In this document: positions 16,953-25,544 of the stretch, piece by piece
How positions within the stretch are numbered: position 1 is the first letter of the stretch
Layout: the number at the start of each line of letters is the position of its first letter
Made by a program: the position numbers and the translations under genes
Notes under the pieces: model-generated
The model's input: only the letters and a program-made list of their open reading frames with translations
The model's database searches: none
Told to the model about the DNA's origin: nothing
Assembly: GCA_910587665.1 (NCBI GenBank)
Contig: CAJUMZ010000007.1
Span: 62,001 to 126,000, forward strand
Length of the DNA: 64,000 bases
Direction of reading: 5' to 3'
Source of the DNA: an uncultured Muribaculum sp.
GTDB taxonomy: Bacteria > Bacteroidota > Bacteroidia > Bacteroidales > Muribaculaceae

Positions 16953-17824
16953 TGATAAAATCATTCTATAAATCAAACAATCGAGATTTCACCATTGTCC
17001 ATGGGGACTGTTTTGATGTGCTTCCACAGTTTGATTTTAAGTTTGATATGATTTTCGCCGATCCCCCTTACTTCCTTTCTAATGGCGGCATAAGCTGTCA
17101 AGCGGGTAAGATTGTCTGTGTAGATAAAGGCGAATGGGATAAAGGTGGCTCTCCAGAGTCTATTATGGAGTTTAATCGCAGATGGTTGTCTTTGTGCAGA
17201 GAGAAACTTAAAGATAATGGCACTATCTGGATTTCCGGAACACATCATAATATTTTTTCAATAGCAAATGTACTAACCGAGCTTGGTTATAAGCTACTTA
17301 ATGTTATAACCTGGACAAAGACCAATCCACCCCCTAATATCTCCTGTCGATTCTTCACTCACTCAACTGAGTTTATAATATGGGCTCGTAAATGTAAAAA
17401 AATCCCTCACAAATATAATTACGAGCTAATGAAAGCCATTAATGGAGGGAAACAAATGACTGATGTTTGGCGTCTGCCTGCCATAGGTCGTTGGGAGAAA
17501 TCATGCGGCAAGCATCCAACTCAAAAACCATTGGCTCTTCTGACACGCATTATCCTCGCAAGCACAGATGAGCACGATTGGATACTTGATCCTTTTGCTG
17601 GATCATCCACTACAGGAATAGCGGCAAATCTATGTGGAAGGAGATATCTTGGAATTGAAAAAGTAGAACAGTTTACAATATTAAGTAAAAATAGGAGGAC
17701 TGAATTGAACAATATGGATATATTGTTCAATTATAGGGAAAAGCTCTCTGATTTAAAGCTTTATTTAGAGAAAACTGAAGTACAAGAGCCTAATTCTATA
17801 TATGGTGGAGATTTACCATTTTAA
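16949..17824 (+). CDS. DpnA-type DNA methyltransferase (beta class, GATC)
   Basis: Second adenine methyltransferase of the island, 291 aa. Motif order is that of beta-class enzymes: catalytic DPPY at 38-41 near the N-terminus and the AdoMet-binding DPFAGSSTTG at 214-223 near the C-terminus. In the pneumococcal DpnII system DpnA has this architecture and can also methylate single-stranded GATC, which protects incoming transforming DNA; that role here is inference. It could instead pair with the MutH-like nuclease. The start (ATGATG) overlaps the previous stop by 4 bp. It is the last gene of the operon. The 91 bp after it hold only a weak CAATAC/GTATTG hairpin. Confidence 0.9.
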   Translation: MMIKSFYKSNNRDFTIVHGDCFDVLPQFDFKFDMIFADPPYFLSNGGISCQAGKIVCVDKGEWDKGGSPESIMEFNRRWLSLCREKLKDNGTIWISGTHHNIFSIANVLTELGYKLLNVITWTKTNPPPNISCRFFTHSTEFIIWARKCKKIPHKYNYELMKAINGGKQMTDVWRLPAIGRWEKSCGKHPTQKPLALLTRIILASTDEHDWILDPFAGSSTTGIAANLCGRRYLGIEKVEQFTILSKNRRTELNNMDILFNYREKLSDLKLYLEKTEVQEPNSIYGGDLPF

Positions 17825-17915
17825 TTTTGATCCCAATACAATAGTAATAACAGTATTGCTAATCGAACTCTGTTAATTCAAGTCCCATACTTGCAACCAT
17901 CATACACGGTATCCG

Positions 17916-20306
17916 TTACTGCCAGGTGGCGGTGAGGGTGCGGAGGAGGGTTGCGCTTTGGCCCCACGAGCCAGTGTGCTGCACCCCTATTCCGCCAAAG
18001 TCATTCGGCTCGATAGTAGCCGAAAGGCTTACTTCCTTCACCAAGCCGGGGCGATGAGGCTCGGGTACACCAAGTTTATTGCTTACCCGTGCAGTCAGTT
18101 GATCGCCTTTCACGTCAAGCCGTATATCGCAACCTTTGCGATAGCACACAGCCGAAACAGGCTCGCTTATCGGAGTGGCGACGCCGCGATCATACTTCAT
18201 GAGCATGAAGTCCACAGCCTTGTCGTTTTTCACCGTGCGGATTATACGCAGCGCATATCCGGTCAGTGTCGCGGCATCAAATTTCACATATACATCCATG
18301 TATTGCCCGGTCGCACTGCCGAATCCCTGACCCGCCGTCTTACACGGATCCACCTCAAGCATCAGCGACATGTCGCCATATCTCTCCCCTTCAGGATGAT
18401 ACATAAGGCGCGCGCCACGGGTGTTTTGCATCAGCCCCAATGAAGATGCCGCCCCGTCGACGCCGTTTCCGTAATACCAGCTGTGTTCCACGTCAGGCTC
18501 CCACTCAAACTCAGCCGTATCCACAGGCTTAAATGCGTCTACAGTCCAGAATCCGGGGATCACCTCAGGCTGATAATCGGTCACGAAATCGTGAAAATCC
18601 GTGGACATGACATTCTTTACCCGAGCGCCGGTGACAGGTGACGAGGTAACAGCAGTTGCCGGATTGCCGAATTCCGACCTTATATGACGCGGCATCACGG
18701 AAGCCATGATATAGTACCCATTGTCGGCAGCCGTAAGCTCATAGTCAAGCTTGGGAATATCGCCGCGTGACACCGCCACGGGAATGGCATCGGACCCGTC
18801 AGCCGACTTCGCGCGAAACCACGTAACGCCCGACATGTCATCTCTTCCGTCAAGAGCCAGAGAGTAGTTGACATGAAGTGTACCGCTATCCCCGGTAATG
18901 ACAGGAAGCGAGATAAATGCAGGTGCGGGCAGTACCGACGGGCAAACCGTGACTTCACATTCAGCCTCAAGTCCCTCCGGCGTGTAAGCCTTGACATTCA
19001 CCGTCTGTGGGGTTTCGCCGGAGTTTCTACCCAGGATTGTAAGCTCGCCCGGTTCATATATGCGCATGTCTACACACCTGCGGTTGCCTTCAATCACGCG
19101 CCACAAGGGAAGATACTTGTCGCTCTTGATTACCAATGTATCCTTCCCGCTTTCTATCGTGGCACGGTGCTTGTCAATCGTAAGCATTGTAGGCTGCGAT
19201 GCAAACGCTGTCGTATCCTGCCCTAACGGATTCCACCCGTCAACACCCTTCACAAGGTTATATACATTATAAATCCCGGCGCCATTCTTATATGCACTAA
19301 GTAATTTCTTACCGTTCATATCCACGGTATAGCGCGGATTCTCCGCCCCTATGGTGACCGGTTTGCCGTTAAGGGTCACATTATACTGGTAGCAACGCAT
19401 CGAGGGGACGGGATCCTGAATCCAACCGAGATACAGGTCTTTATCATCAGAAGTCCAACGGCAATCGACCATGGCGACCTGCCCGGGAGCTTTTACAAGA
19501 TATTGCCTGCCGCGAGTGAGGGAATGCAGGTCACAGTCCAGAAAACATGCGCCCTGCGCATAAGTGTTGTAAAAAGGCTTTCCACTGAAAAGCGTAAACC
19601 GGCAGCCGAGATAGACGCCTGTGCCACACAATGCGTCATCGGTACACTCAAAATAGCAGTTGTCAAACAAAATCCTCTTCGCCCCGGCAAACGGACACAA
19701 ATTCAACCGACTGATGAACCGGCACTTACGTGCAAGATACCGGTCACCGTCGCATATCACAAGCTGTGCCTGCACTATCGCATCCTCCCTTTTCTTGCGA
19801 TTCAGCGACGGATCACGCGGATACACAAGGTCTACATTGCAATAGTTGCCGAAAGTGATGTTTTCAGCATGTATATCATCGCCTGTAAAATGAAGCATCG
19901 TAAAATTGCCCACGGCACCCTGGGTCTGCCCTCGGTTGCAGGCAAGCACGACATCCTCCGGATTGTCGCTCAATCCGATCAGGCGCAAATGACTGAGTCG
20001 CAACTTCATGCCAAATGGCGTGCCCTCCCCTTTCTCAGGCTTTCGCACATTCGGATCATCCGGGTCGTCGAGCCAATAAACGCCCGGAGCGATCTTTATC
20101 GTCAACGGGGTTTCTTCGGAATAGGAATATTGTCGCTGAAGATTTTCAGCCACGATAAAGGCATCCCGCATGGAATTGAAATAAGTATCGTCGGCACACG
20201 CCTCATCATCGTCAAGTGATGCATCAACATAAAGCGTCGTAGGCATTGCAATCGCACAAGCCGCAATCGACATAGCGGCAACAATTGATAATAATCTTAT
20301 ATTCAT
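17916..20306 (-). CDS. Secreted right-handed beta-helix protein, pectinesterase-like
   Basis: 796 aa from the ATG at 20306, which places a clean signal peptide first (MNIRLLSIVAAMSIAACAIA). A longer frame adds 18 residues of unlikely sequence. Residues ~25-300 read as a parallel beta-helix: TIKIAPGVYWLDDPDDPN, LRLIGLSDNPEDVVLACNRG, HAENITFGNYCNVDLVYP, and repeated CRF/DNCYFECTDDALCGTGV rungs. These resemble pectinesterase/polysaccharide-lyase folds, although canonical pectinesterase catalytic motifs could not be assigned. The C-terminal half has Ig-like and lectin-like beta domains. It lies 34 bp downstream of a GH2 enzyme on the same strand, so a shared glycan target is likely. No SusC/SusD pair is nearby. 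Confidence 0.7.
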   Translation of the reverse strand: MNIRLLSIVAAMSIAACAIAMPTTLYVDASLDDDEACADDTYFNSMRDAFIVAENLQRQYSYSEETPLTIKIAPGVYWLDDPDDPNVRKPEKGEGTPFGMKLRLSHLRLIGLSDNPEDVVLACNRGQTQGAVGNFTMLHFTGDDIHAENITFGNYCNVDLVYPRDPSLNRKKREDAIVQAQLVICDGDRYLARKCRFISRLNLCPFAGAKRILFDNCYFECTDDALCGTGVYLGCRFTLFSGKPFYNTYAQGACFLDCDLHSLTRGRQYLVKAPGQVAMVDCRWTSDDKDLYLGWIQDPVPSMRCYQYNVTLNGKPVTIGAENPRYTVDMNGKKLLSAYKNGAGIYNVYNLVKGVDGWNPLGQDTTAFASQPTMLTIDKHRATIESGKDTLVIKSDKYLPLWRVIEGNRRCVDMRIYEPGELTILGRNSGETPQTVNVKAYTPEGLEAECEVTVCPSVLPAPAFISLPVITGDSGTLHVNYSLALDGRDDMSGVTWFRAKSADGSDAIPVAVSRGDIPKLDYELTAADNGYYIMASVMPRHIRSEFGNPATAVTSSPVTGARVKNVMSTDFHDFVTDYQPEVIPGFWTVDAFKPVDTAEFEWEPDVEHSWYYGNGVDGAASSLGLMQNTRGARLMYHPEGERYGDMSLMLEVDPCKTAGQGFGSATGQYMDVYVKFDAATLTGYALRIIRTVKNDKAVDFMLMKYDRGVATPISEPVSAVCYRKGCDIRLDVKGDQLTARVSNKLGVPEPHRPGLVKEVSLSATIEPNDFGGIGVQHTGSWGQSATLLRTLTATWQ

Positions 20307-20340
20307 GGCATTAAAGTTTTCTGTTTGATTTCTCAGTAAA

Positions 20341-22341
20341 TTAAAGCATTTTCGCGACACGGCGTTTCATGCAACGATCTTCCCGTAAACCGCTCTTCAC
20401 TACGATCTCGTTGTCTCCCGGGTTAAGCGGGACATCTTTCCACTGCAATATATTCACCTCATCAGGCTGCGCGACACCGATCTTCCGGCCGTTGACATAC
20501 AGTCGCGCGGCTCCGGAATTGCCAAACGCAATGATATCAATCTTTTCCCGGGCGGTCTCACGGTTACGACGACCGGCAATGTATAGCGTCGTATCATTTT
20601 TATTCCAGTTGGCGCGATAAAAATAATAAGAATCCTTTTTAATCGCACGGTCATAGGTGACAAGCCCCTTGTCATTGCGCCCGAACGTGTCGCCCTCCCT
20701 GCGCCCGGCAGCCGAGAAGTCGCTCAGACACCATATGAAGTTACACCATAGCCATGGTCGCGATTTCAGGATTTTCCAGTTCTCGATATGGTAATACAGT
20801 TGCCAGTTTTCGGGATGCCACTGGCTCCATGGCTCCGGATGCACAAGCGAGTCGGATTGCTGAAACACACTTGCACCCGCTCCATATTCACTTATACCCA
20901 TTGCCCGGCGTGGATGGGCGGCGTGATCTTTGTCAAGCCACGCGGCAATGTCGGAAGGATTGTCGCCATACCAGCCGAAATACTTGTTAAACGCGATATA
21001 ATCGGGAATGTCATTGAAACTGTCATCCTGATTGCTTGCCCCGATTGTGGGGCGCGTGGGGTCAATAGCCTTCGCCAGAGAATCAAGTGAGGCGACCATT
21101 TCCCCCACCGACTCCATCCACCCGGAATTTGCCTCATTGAACAGTCCCCAGGCAAGCACGCTCGGATGATTGTATTTCTGATATATAAGTTCCTTTAACT
21201 GAGTCCTCAGATTATCCGCATAGGCGGGATTGGATAAAAATATGTTGACAAACGGCACTTCTGTCCATGCTACAAGCCCGTGGCGGTCCATGCGGTCATA
21301 CATTTCTTCCGAATGTGGATAATGTGCAAGGCGCAGCGCATTGCAACCCAGGTCAAGTGCCAAGTCAATCGTCTCGTCGAAATCTTCTTCATGATAAGCA
21401 GCACCACGCTCCGCACGGTCCTGATGCACATTCGCCCCGTTAAGACGATATGGCGACCCGTTAAGCGAAAACCCCTTATCCGGATCGGCATCATAATACC
21501 TTAGACCTACATTTACATCCCTGCGGTCAACCACCTTACCATCTTTCTCAAGCCTGACGACACCGGAGTACATAAACGGATCAGCCGTTCCGTTCCAGAG
21601 ACGGGGATTGTCGACCGACAGACTCATCGTCACCGTTCCGTCAGGGGCAATCGCCGACGAGCGCGACGAGGCTACAGTCTTATCGCCGTCAAGCAACTCC
21701 GCTACCACGCTGCAACCATCATAACTGCCGCTTCTATCCGACAGATGTACCTTGACATCTATGTCGGCATGCTTTGCCGTCACCGATTTTTGGACAAAAA
21801 ACACTCCCGGAGAGGCATAAAAATCAGGCGTGATGCACACCGGCCCGGTAACCAGAAGCTCCACTCCGCGTGTAAGCCCACCAAACATATTGAAATCGCC
21901 ACAGAGCGGCGCCACATCCGACACCGGAGAATTATTGACCACGATATCAATTTTGTGTCGCATTCCCGGCTTCACATACTGAGTCAATTCCACAACAAAC
22001 GCCGTGTACCCTCCACGATGCTGATATATCCACTTGTTATCAATCAGAATGTCGGCTACAGTCTGCGCCGCATTGACTTTCAGGAAATAGCGCGCACCAT
22101 CGGCGCATGAAGAGATTTCCAGATGCTTGGTATATGCGGCGGTTCCACGGTAATAGCTCCCGCCAAACATTCCGTCGGTTTTGTTCCATGTATGTGGCAG
22201 ATCCACTATCTCCCCGTTATTGGAGTCTCCGAAGTTGAAATCTTTCTTAAAATTCCATCCGGTATTGATGTCTATAGTTTCCATTGCGATTGCCGGCAAC
22301 GCCAATGCACAGGCAAGCAACATCATGACATAATTTTTCAT
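20341..22341 (-). CDS. Glycoside hydrolase family 2 (beta-galactosidase-like), secreted
   Basis: 666 aa from the ATG at 22341 with signal peptide MKNYVMMLLACALALPAIA. Domain order is the GH2 norm: a jelly-roll sugar-binding domain (GWNFKKDF, DLPHTWN, YYRGTAAYTK), an Ig-like domain, then a TIM barrel. The acid/base Glu is in GLFNEANSG (~400) and the nucleophile Glu in GISEYGAGA (~484). A short C-terminal Ig-like domain (KIDIIAFGNSGAARLYVNGR) follows. Exact substrate is uncertain: beta-galactoside and beta-glucuronide enzymes share these motifs. Probably periplasmic. It is transcribed ahead of the beta-helix protein. A TATCTTTG element lies at 22378-22371, about 30 bp upstream of the ATG. Confidence 0.9.
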   Translation of the reverse strand: MKNYVMMLLACALALPAIAMETIDINTGWNFKKDFNFGDSNNGEIVDLPHTWNKTDGMFGGSYYRGTAAYTKHLEISSCADGARYFLKVNAAQTVADILIDNKWIYQHRGGYTAFVVELTQYVKPGMRHKIDIVVNNSPVSDVAPLCGDFNMFGGLTRGVELLVTGPVCITPDFYASPGVFFVQKSVTAKHADIDVKVHLSDRSGSYDGCSVVAELLDGDKTVASSRSSAIAPDGTVTMSLSVDNPRLWNGTADPFMYSGVVRLEKDGKVVDRRDVNVGLRYYDADPDKGFSLNGSPYRLNGANVHQDRAERGAAYHEEDFDETIDLALDLGCNALRLAHYPHSEEMYDRMDRHGLVAWTEVPFVNIFLSNPAYADNLRTQLKELIYQKYNHPSVLAWGLFNEANSGWMESVGEMVASLDSLAKAIDPTRPTIGASNQDDSFNDIPDYIAFNKYFGWYGDNPSDIAAWLDKDHAAHPRRAMGISEYGAGASVFQQSDSLVHPEPWSQWHPENWQLYYHIENWKILKSRPWLWCNFIWCLSDFSAAGRREGDTFGRNDKGLVTYDRAIKKDSYYFYRANWNKNDTTLYIAGRRNRETAREKIDIIAFGNSGAARLYVNGRKIGVAQPDEVNILQWKDVPLNPGDNEIVVKSGLREDRCMKRRVAKML

Positions 22342-22401
22342 GATTACATGCAAAATAAGGTTATCTTAGCCAAAGATACCGAAAAACCGTAAAACTTTGA
22401 G

Positions 22402-22409
22402 TACTTTTG
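22402..22409 (+). promoter_or_regulatory. -7 element upstream of the two-gene unit at 22424
   Basis: TACTTTTG, an exact TAnnTTTG match 14 bp before the ATG at 22424. No clear -33 element. It implies a very short leader. Confidence 0.45.
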
Positions 22410-22423
22410 TAAAAAAATATGCG

Positions 22424-22882
22424 ATGAGGAAGATAGACTATCATAGAAAGACCACCACCCTGGCTTGGTGGTGGTACGCCGTTGCCGCAATATGCGTGAT
22501 CAACTTGCTCGTTTATGGAGGGTCATGGATAAGAAACAGCTATCTGTTGATGTTGATAATTCTATTCTTTATCGAATATTTCACATCCGGATATTCGGTA
22601 AGAGACGGCAAGCTATTGATCTATGACCTCTATTCATCGAATAGTTTTCCCATCGACAAGATTTCCGGGATAAGCTATGACAGGCAGCGCAGATGGTACA
22701 AGCCATTTCCCCGCACAAAACTAAAAATCACGTTCAACGACCGCTCGATACTTAAAAGTACAATGCCGTTAGTGGTGATACCCACTGATTGCCAATCACT
22801 GGTAAAGGAGCTACTGAATGAGAATCCCTCAATAAACGTACAAACCCGAACCTTGAATGATACGCTATGTCCGAAACAATGA
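22424..22882 (+). CDS. Two-helix membrane protein with PH-like cytoplasmic domain
   Basis: 152 aa from the ATG at 22424. Two adjacent hydrophobic helices (AWWWYAVAAICVINLLVYG and YLLMLIILFFIEYF) form an N-terminal hairpin. The rest is a compact beta-rich domain (YSVRDGKLLIYDLYSSNSFP, KISGISYDRQRRW, KLKITFNDRSILKSTMPLVV) ending in a helix with LVKELLNENP. This is the layout of bacterial PH-domain membrane proteins. No specific function can be given. The stop codon overlaps the following acetyltransferase gene by 26 bp, so the two are translationally coupled. Confidence 0.65.
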   Translation: MRKIDYHRKTTTLAWWWYAVAAICVINLLVYGGSWIRNSYLLMLIILFFIEYFTSGYSVRDGKLLIYDLYSSNSFPIDKISGISYDRQRRWYKPFPRTKLKITFNDRSILKSTMPLVVIPTDCQSLVKELLNENPSINVQTRTLNDTLCPKQ

Positions 22883-23342
22883 TGCAGCCGACATCACTCG
22901 AATATATAACTATTACATTACGGAGACCGACATATCGTTTGAGACTGAGCCGGTGAGTATTGAAGAGATGCGCAAGCGTATCAACGCTGTTTCTCCTGAC
23001 TTCCCTTATCTTGTGTTTGAATCTGACGGGGAAATTGCAGGATATTGCTATGCCCATCCATGGAAAGAGCGTGCCGCCTACAGGCTTACCCTTGAAACCA
23101 CTGTCTATGTCGAAAAAGGCAAGACGGGTAAAGGCATAGGTCGACAACTCATGCTGAAGCTAATCAATGAGTGCAGGGCAAAAGGATTTCATGCACTTGT
23201 AGCGTGTATTACAGGAGGAAATGTACCCAGCTGCCGAATGCACGCCTCACTTGGCTTCCAACGCGTGTCACAGTTCTCAGAGGTAGGATTCAAGCATGGG
23301 CGTCTGCTTGATGTAACCGACTATGAGTTGATTCTGCAATGA
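22857..23342 (+). CDS. GNAT N-acetyltransferase, phosphinothricin-acetyltransferase-like
   Basis: 161 aa, the size of the Pat/Bar/YncA group that acetylates small amino-group substrates with acetyl-CoA. The N-terminus MIRYVRNNDAADITRIYNYY and the segment ISFETEPVSIEEMRKRI are typical of this group. The acetyl-CoA loop is visible as VEKGKTGKGIGRQLM (Q/R-x-x-G-x-G/A), followed by HALVACITGGNVPSCRMHAS and LGFQRVSQFSEVGFKHGRLLD, also group signatures. Natural substrates may include methionine sulfoximine-like or amino-acid compounds; the substrate here is unknown. The start lies within the upstream membrane-protein gene. Confidence 0.88.
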   Translation: MIRYVRNNDAADITRIYNYYITETDISFETEPVSIEEMRKRINAVSPDFPYLVFESDGEIAGYCYAHPWKERAAYRLTLETTVYVEKGKTGKGIGRQLMLKLINECRAKGFHALVACITGGNVPSCRMHASLGFQRVSQFSEVGFKHGRLLDVTDYELILQ

Positions 23343-23363
23343 CCGCTACGGCTTTCTAAAGGA

Positions 23364-23496
23364 CAGGGCGGGAGACCTTCTCAGACTTCCCGCCCTGCCG
23401 TATAAAACAATAGCTTTAAGAATAAAATAGATTACTCATATGTGATTCATCAGACATTCGAGTAAACCTCTTTCATCGTTTATTCGTATAATTATC
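23364..23496 (-). ncRNA. Candidate small RNA between convergent genes
   Basis: An orphan promoter (23503-23533, minus strand) points into the gap between two convergent genes, with no gene downstream on that strand. A transcript would start near 23496 and meet a GC-rich hairpin at 23397-23364 (CAGGGCGGGA paired with TTCCCGCCCTG). That hairpin is also the likely terminator of the plus-strand acetyltransferase gene. Only a tiny frame (MKEVYSNV) lies inside. The U tract is weak on both strands. Confidence 0.35.
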
Positions 23497-23502
23497 CGAA
23501 TG

Positions 23503-23533
23503 CAAAGTTATTACAACCGCTTAGGCTCCACAA
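23503..23533 (-). promoter_or_regulatory. Orphan consensus promoter, minus strand
   Basis: On the minus strand: TTG (23533-23531), 20-bp spacer, TAACTTTG (23510-23503). It lies just downstream of the AlbA_2-domain gene, after a small AATACC/GGGTATT hairpin. Confidence 0.55.
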
Positions 23534-23581
23534 TACCCACTTTTAGGTATTCTGCATTGCGGTTTTCAATGAAATGAACGA

Positions 23582-24241
23582 TTATTCCGCCCTGACGATC
23601 TTGAATTCCGTACCGGTGTATATAAAGTCGATTATCCCGATTGCATAAAGCTTCATTATGACATCCTCGGCAATAACACGGCTGATATGTGCCCCGGTCA
23701 TATAATCCTCAACCGTGGTCATGCCCCATTCGTCAAGATAGTCGAGCAATGCCGATTCCGTGTCAGAGAGAGAAAACACCAATCCCTCCTCACTTTCCGC
23801 CACATGCTTCCACGCCTTGACCATTACCGGGTGAGCCACGATATTCTCATCTTTAACCCGATAATATGCGCGCCAAGTGCCGTCAGACTCCTTTGAATAC
23901 ACCGGGCGCCGCGTAGCCTTGTCGATCTCTGCGCGCAACACTACAGCACCGTTATCAACCCGAAACGCGGTCACCTTGACCTCCTGCGGGGGTTGGCAAT
24001 ACATTGACGCCGCCTGCTCGATTACATAGATATCCTCCTCGCTACGCACCCCCGCTATATTGCCGTTGTCCTTGACGCCGACAAGAAGCCTGCCGCCGTC
24101 ATTGTTGGCAAATGCGGAGATCGAATGGGCAATCTTTGCCGCATCGGTTATGGCAAACTTAAAGTCCTGATGCTCATGCTCCCCCTCGGCGATAAGTGAA
24201 TGAATATAATATTTTCCCCTTATGGGTCGTATATCCTTCAT
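23582..24241 (-). CDS. AlbA_2 (Schlafen-like) DNA-binding domain protein
   Basis: 219 aa. The N-terminal ~125 residues are an AlbA_2 domain: the entry motif EHEHQDFKFAITDAAKIAHSISAFANNDGGRLLVGVKDNGNIAGV is the standard E-x-Q-D-F-K, then A-F-A-N-x-x-G-G-x-l-l-i-G-v pattern. A C-terminal winged-helix-like segment follows (SDTESALLDYLDEWGMTTVEDYM), consistent with a transcriptional regulator. No ATPase domain is present. It is the third gene of mtnN-luxS-AlbA_2, 17 bp after luxS, and is therefore probably co-transcribed with the methyl-cycle genes; whether it regulates them is unknown. The ligand or DNA target cannot be inferred. Confidence 0.82.
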   Translation of the reverse strand: MKDIRPIRGKYYIHSLIAEGEHEHQDFKFAITDAAKIAHSISAFANNDGGRLLVGVKDNGNIAGVRSEEDIYVIEQAASMYCQPPQEVKVTAFRVDNGAVVLRAEIDKATRRPVYSKESDGTWRAYYRVKDENIVAHPVMVKAWKHVAESEEGLVFSLSDTESALLDYLDEWGMTTVEDYMTGAHISRVIAEDVIMKLYAIGIIDFIYTGTEFKIVRAE

Positions 24242-24258
24242 TTATGTATGGAGTGGAT

Positions 24259-24741
24259 TTATTCCGGATAAATCAGTTGTGACGGAGTGATACGGTCAAG
24301 CACCTCTTCAAGATAACGGCGAGCCTCGCGTCGCGCACCCTCGGGATCCATATAGCTGTAATTACCGCAGTCACGGGGAGTGGCACCGGGAATCTCACCC
24401 TCATAGCCGGCAATAAAACCGAACGTTTCACGCATAAGTTCCAGTATCTCACGGCTTTCATAGTCGCCACTAAGAAGCAGATAATTGCCCGTACGGCATC
24501 CCATCGGACCCCAATATACCACCTTGTCACGCCATTGCACGTGATTACGCAGATAGGTCGCGGCAAGATGCTCGATTGCGTGCAGCACTTCTCCCGACAA
24601 AGCCTCCTGACGATTAGGCTCGGTCATGCGTATGTCGAAAGTCGTAATCACGTCACCGCCCGGAGTGGTATCTTTACGCGACACGTATATACCGCGCTGC
24701 AACGTAAGATGATTAACCGTAAAACTCGCTATTTTCTCCAT
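24259..24741 (-). CDS. luxS: S-ribosylhomocysteine lyase
   Basis: Splits S-ribosylhomocysteine into homocysteine and DPD, the precursor of autoinducer-2. 160 aa from the ATG at 24741 (MEKIASFTVNHL), the usual LuxS N-terminus; an upstream in-frame start at 24801 lies inside mtnN. The metal site is intact: LHAIEHLAATYLR (HxxEH) and the third ligand in RDCGNYSYMD. The catalytic Cys lies in MGCRTGNYLL. It starts 4 bp after mtnN and receives that enzyme's product directly. Whether AI-2 signalling or only methyl recycling matters here cannot be told. Confidence 0.96.
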   Translation of the reverse strand: MEKIASFTVNHLTLQRGIYVSRKDTTPGGDVITTFDIRMTEPNRQEALSGEVLHAIEHLAATYLRNHVQWRDKVVYWGPMGCRTGNYLLLSGDYESREILELMRETFGFIAGYEGEIPGATPRDCGNYSYMDPEGARREARRYLEEVLDRITPSQLIYPE

Positions 24742-24745
24742 GACG

Positions 24746-25426
24746 TCACAGTGATTCAAGCAAAGACAAAAGTACCTCAAATGTATGACGTGGGGCATCA
24801 TCCCAGAATGACTTGTATTGCGAAGTGTTATCCTCGCTGCCCGGGGTGTCGCTTACGACACGTATGCTTACAAACGGCACATTTTTCAGATAACATGTCT
24901 GGGCTATCGCAGCCGACTCCATGTCGACAGCCATTACATCGGGATAAATCGCCTTGATTGCCGACAGCATCTCCTCGCTATCGACAAACTGGTCGCCGCT
25001 CGCAATCAGCCCGCGCATCACCCCCTCACTGTTGAATACCGGAGAATCAAGCACTTGCGACGGAGCTTCAAAATATTGAGGCAGACCTTGCACACATCCG
25101 CGCGGCGCACCGCACGGGCCACACCATACATCATGGTAAGCCACACGGTCACCTACCACCACATCAAGTATCTTTGCCCCGCTGCCGGTACCGCCGGCAA
25201 CGCCCGAATTTATCACCAAAGCCGGAGAAGAGGCATCTATCAGTGTCATCGCGCCGATCGCGGCATTGACCTTGCCGATACCACACTGCATCATTGTCAG
25301 TTCATGATTGCCCAGTTTCCCTTCATAAAGCGTCACTCCGTTGACTTGACGCGATTTATAGTCGTTAACCAGCGGAAGGAGCAAATCAAGTTCCTTCTGC
25401 ATGGCAACTATTATACCTATTTTCAT
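24746..25426 (-). CDS. mtnN: 5'-methylthioadenosine/S-adenosylhomocysteine nucleosidase
   Basis: Hydrolyses S-adenosylhomocysteine to adenine and S-ribosylhomocysteine, and methylthioadenosine likewise. 226 aa, usual length. Diagnostic parts are the N-terminus MKIGIIVAMQKELDLLLPLV with the catalytic-region Glu, GIGKVNAAIGA, INSGVAGG, and VDMESAAIAQTCY followed by VSDTPG near the C-terminus with the catalytic Asp. First gene of mtnN-luxS-AlbA_2. A plausible promoter (TTG, 20 bp, TAAATTCG) lies about 50 bp upstream on the minus strand and is a weaker match than the others. With metH and metA elsewhere in the window, this completes most of the activated methyl cycle. Confidence 0.96.
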   Translation of the reverse strand: MKIGIIVAMQKELDLLLPLVNDYKSRQVNGVTLYEGKLGNHELTMMQCGIGKVNAAIGAMTLIDASSPALVINSGVAGGTGSGAKILDVVVGDRVAYHDVWCGPCGAPRGCVQGLPQYFEAPSQVLDSPVFNSEGVMRGLIASGDQFVDSEEMLSAIKAIYPDVMAVDMESAAIAQTCYLKNVPFVSIRVVSDTPGSEDNTSQYKSFWDDAPRHTFEVLLSLLESL

Positions 25427-25517
25427 GAGTTATCAGTTTATTTATAGTGCGAATTTACGAATTTTTTAGATGGTACACAATCGTAAAATCCATATAAATC
25501 AAGCGGGCAAAGATTAT

Positions 25518-25534
25518 CAGATATTTTATATCTG
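25518..25534 (-). terminator. Hairpin terminator after the VOC-family gene
   Basis: CAGATAT / ATATCTG stem with a 3-nt loop, 10 bp beyond the stop codon of the minus-strand gene ending at 25545. The stem is short and AT-rich and the T tract is weak. Confidence 0.5.
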
Positions 25535-25544
25535 TTAGTTTTTC

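Noticed and set aside
17825..17915. tRNA-like 3' fragment (TTCAAGTCCC...CCA) next to the restriction island as a possible attachment site
   Set aside because: The flanking bases do not pair to form a T-arm or acceptor stem and no integrase or direct repeat was found.
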